DNA from: Stenotrophomonas sp. UBA2629
GTDB taxonomy: Bacteria > Pseudomonadota > Gammaproteobacteria > Xanthomonadales > Xanthomonadaceae
Length of the DNA: 64,000 nucleotides
Direction: 5' to 3'
Assembly: GCA_002359895.1 (NCBI GenBank)
Contig: DEOB01000010.1
Location: forward strand, 587,575 to 651,574
Positions 63,039-64,000 of this stretch are shown in pieces; position 1 is the first letter of the stretch, and each line of letters starts with the position of its first letter. The notes beneath the pieces were generated by a model. It saw only the letters and a list, made by a program, of their open reading frames with translations. It was not told where the DNA came from and ran no database searches. Made by a program: the position numbers and the translations under genes.

Positions 63039-63914
63039 ATGAGCGTTTTGATCAACAAGAACACCAAGGTGATCGTGCAGGGCTTTACCGGCCAGCAGGG
63101 CACCTTCCACGCCACTCAGATGATCGAGTACGGCACCAAGGTTGTCGGCGGCGTCACCCCGGGTAAGGGCGGCACCACCCACATCGATCTGCCGGTGTTC
63201 AACACCGTTGCCGATGCCGTGCAGGCCACTGGCGCTGATGCGTCGGTCATCTACGTGCCGCCGGCATTTGCTGCCGATGCGATCCTCGAAGCCGCAGCTG
63301 CCGGCATCAAGGTCATCGTCTGCATCACCGAAGGCATCCCGGTGCTGGACATGCTGCGCGTCAAGAACGTGCTGACCCGTGCCCATCCGGACACCGTGCT
63401 GGTCGGCCCGAACTGCCCCGGCGTGATCACCCCGGGCGAGTGCAAGATCGGCATCATGCCGGGCCACATCCACATGCCGGGCAAGATCGGCATCGTGTCG
63501 CGCTCGGGCACGCTGACCTATGAAGCCGTCAAGCAGACCACCGAAGTTGGCCTGGGCCAGTCCACCTGCATCGGCATTGGTGGCGACCCGATCAACGGCC
63601 TGAACTTTGTTGACTGCCTGAAGCTGTTCAACGAAGACCCGCAGACCGAAGGCATCATCATGGTTGGCGAAATCGGCGGCGACGCTGAAGAAGCCGGTGC
63701 CGAGTACATCAAGCAGTTCGTGAAGAAGCCGGTGGTTGGCTTCATCGCAGGTGCTTCGGCTCCGGCCGGCAAGCGCATGGGCCACGCCGGTGCGATCGCA
63801 TCGGGCGGCAAGGGCACGGCTGAAGGCAAGTTCGCGGCGATGGAAGCCGCAGGCGTCAAAACCGTCCGCTCGCCGGGCGACCTGGGTGCCGCCATCGCCG
63901 AGTTGATGAAGTAA
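63039..63914 (+). CDS. sucD: Succinate--CoA ligase subunit alpha
   Basis: A 291-residue CoA-binding subunit with the phospho-histidine. It has [29 protein letters not shown]-type strand ([13 protein letters not shown]), [20 protein letters not shown], and the active-site His in [20 protein letters not shown] follows GAAGGAAATTTTC, a strong RBS. It completes the sucCD operon and is followed by a terminator. Confidence 0.97.
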   Translation: MSVLINKNTKVIVQGFTGQQGTFHATQMIEYGTKVVGGVTPGKGGTTHIDLPVFNTVADAVQATGADASVIYVPPAFAADAILEAAAAGIKVIVCITEGIPVLDMLRVKNVLTRAHPDTVLVGPNCPGVITPGECKIGIMPGHIHMPGKIGIVSRSGTLTYEAVKQTTEVGLGQSTCIGIGGDPINGLNFVDCLKLFNEDPQTEGIIMVGEIGGDAEEAGAEYIKQFVKKPVVGFIAGASAPAGKRMGHAGAIASGGKGTAEGKFAAMEAAGVKTVRSPGDLGAAIAELMK

Positions 63915-63938
63915 GACTCAGCTGCGATGTTGTTTTGA

Positions 63939-63967
63939 GAAGGCCGCCCATTGGGCGGCCTTCTTTG
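63939..63967 (+). terminator. Rho-independent terminator after sucCD
   Basis: An 11-bp perfect GC-rich stem (63939-63949 with 63953-63963) with loop ATT and following TTT, 24 bp past the sucD stop. Confidence 0.88.
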
Positions 63968-64000
63968 GTTTTGGCGGTAAGTGCGTAAAAGCTTGCCCTC

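Overview
The window is a contiguous 64 kb stretch of high-GC, gene-dense gammaproteobacterial chromosome. Three things point to the Xanthomonadaceae, most likely Stenotrophomonas: the protein sequences, the gene order (coaE-pilD-pilC-pilA-pilB-pilR-pilS-sucCD; gap-pgk-pyk-class I aldolase; cysB/cysG/cysK with cysHIJ and a cysD-cysNC pair), and many GTAG-headed intergenic palindromes of the Stenotrophomonas REP/SMAG type. This is inference from sequence; no database was searched.

Layout. 1-11.3 kb: the lower-glycolysis genes gap (5' end cut by the window edge), pgk, pyk and a class I fructose-bisphosphate aldolase, interspersed with a DUF2339/DUF3999/LprI-like envelope operon, a GNAT acetyltransferase and a HAD phosphatase. 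11.5-13.4 kb: a short secreted M1-type metallopeptidase and a macro-domain deacetylase. 13.6-27.7 kb: an almost complete assimilatory sulfate reduction set (cysK, cysG, cysB, cysH, cysI, cysJ, cysD, cysNC), interrupted by a DUF2946 protein and a TonB-dependent copper receptor. 27.7-28.2 kb: a nested-palindrome tandem repeat and a hexanucleotide array just upstream of a two-gene RND efflux operon (28.3-32.5 kb). 32.9-43.0 kb: housekeeping genes (AGCS symporter, TrmH-type methyltransferase, M28 peptidase, mscL, FAA hydrolase, small membrane protein, Rieske protein, SLC13 permease, trmB, thiG, thiS). 43.1-49.1 kb: a GDSL autotransporter esterase, tRNA-Gly(CCC), rimK, a small secreted protein and a ColRS-like two-component system. 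49.3-61.6 kb: coaE and the type IV pilus locus pilD, pilC, pilA, a second pilin, two accessory genes, pilB, pilR, pilS. 61.8-63.9 kb: sucC-sucD, divergent from pilS.

How the genes work together. CysD/CysNC activate sulfate to PAPS. CysH, which lacks the iron-sulfur cysteines of APS reductases, reduces PAPS to sulfite. CysJI, with siroheme from CysG, makes sulfide, and CysK fixes it into cysteine, presumably under CysB control. In the pilus locus PilS/PilR should drive the sigma-54-type promoter seen upstream of pilA. PilD processes both pilins, and PilB and PilC power and anchor assembly.

The most unusual part is about 53.3-56.3 kb, between pilA and pilB. It is visibly AT-richer than the rest of the window and encodes a second divergent pilin, a PmtA-like phospholipid N-methyltransferase and a five-TM sulfatase/phosphoethanolamine-transferase-type membrane enzyme. 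I propose, as a hypothesis only, that this is a pilin (or surface) phospho-modification cassette that could place phosphoethanolamine or a methylated derivative such as phosphocholine.
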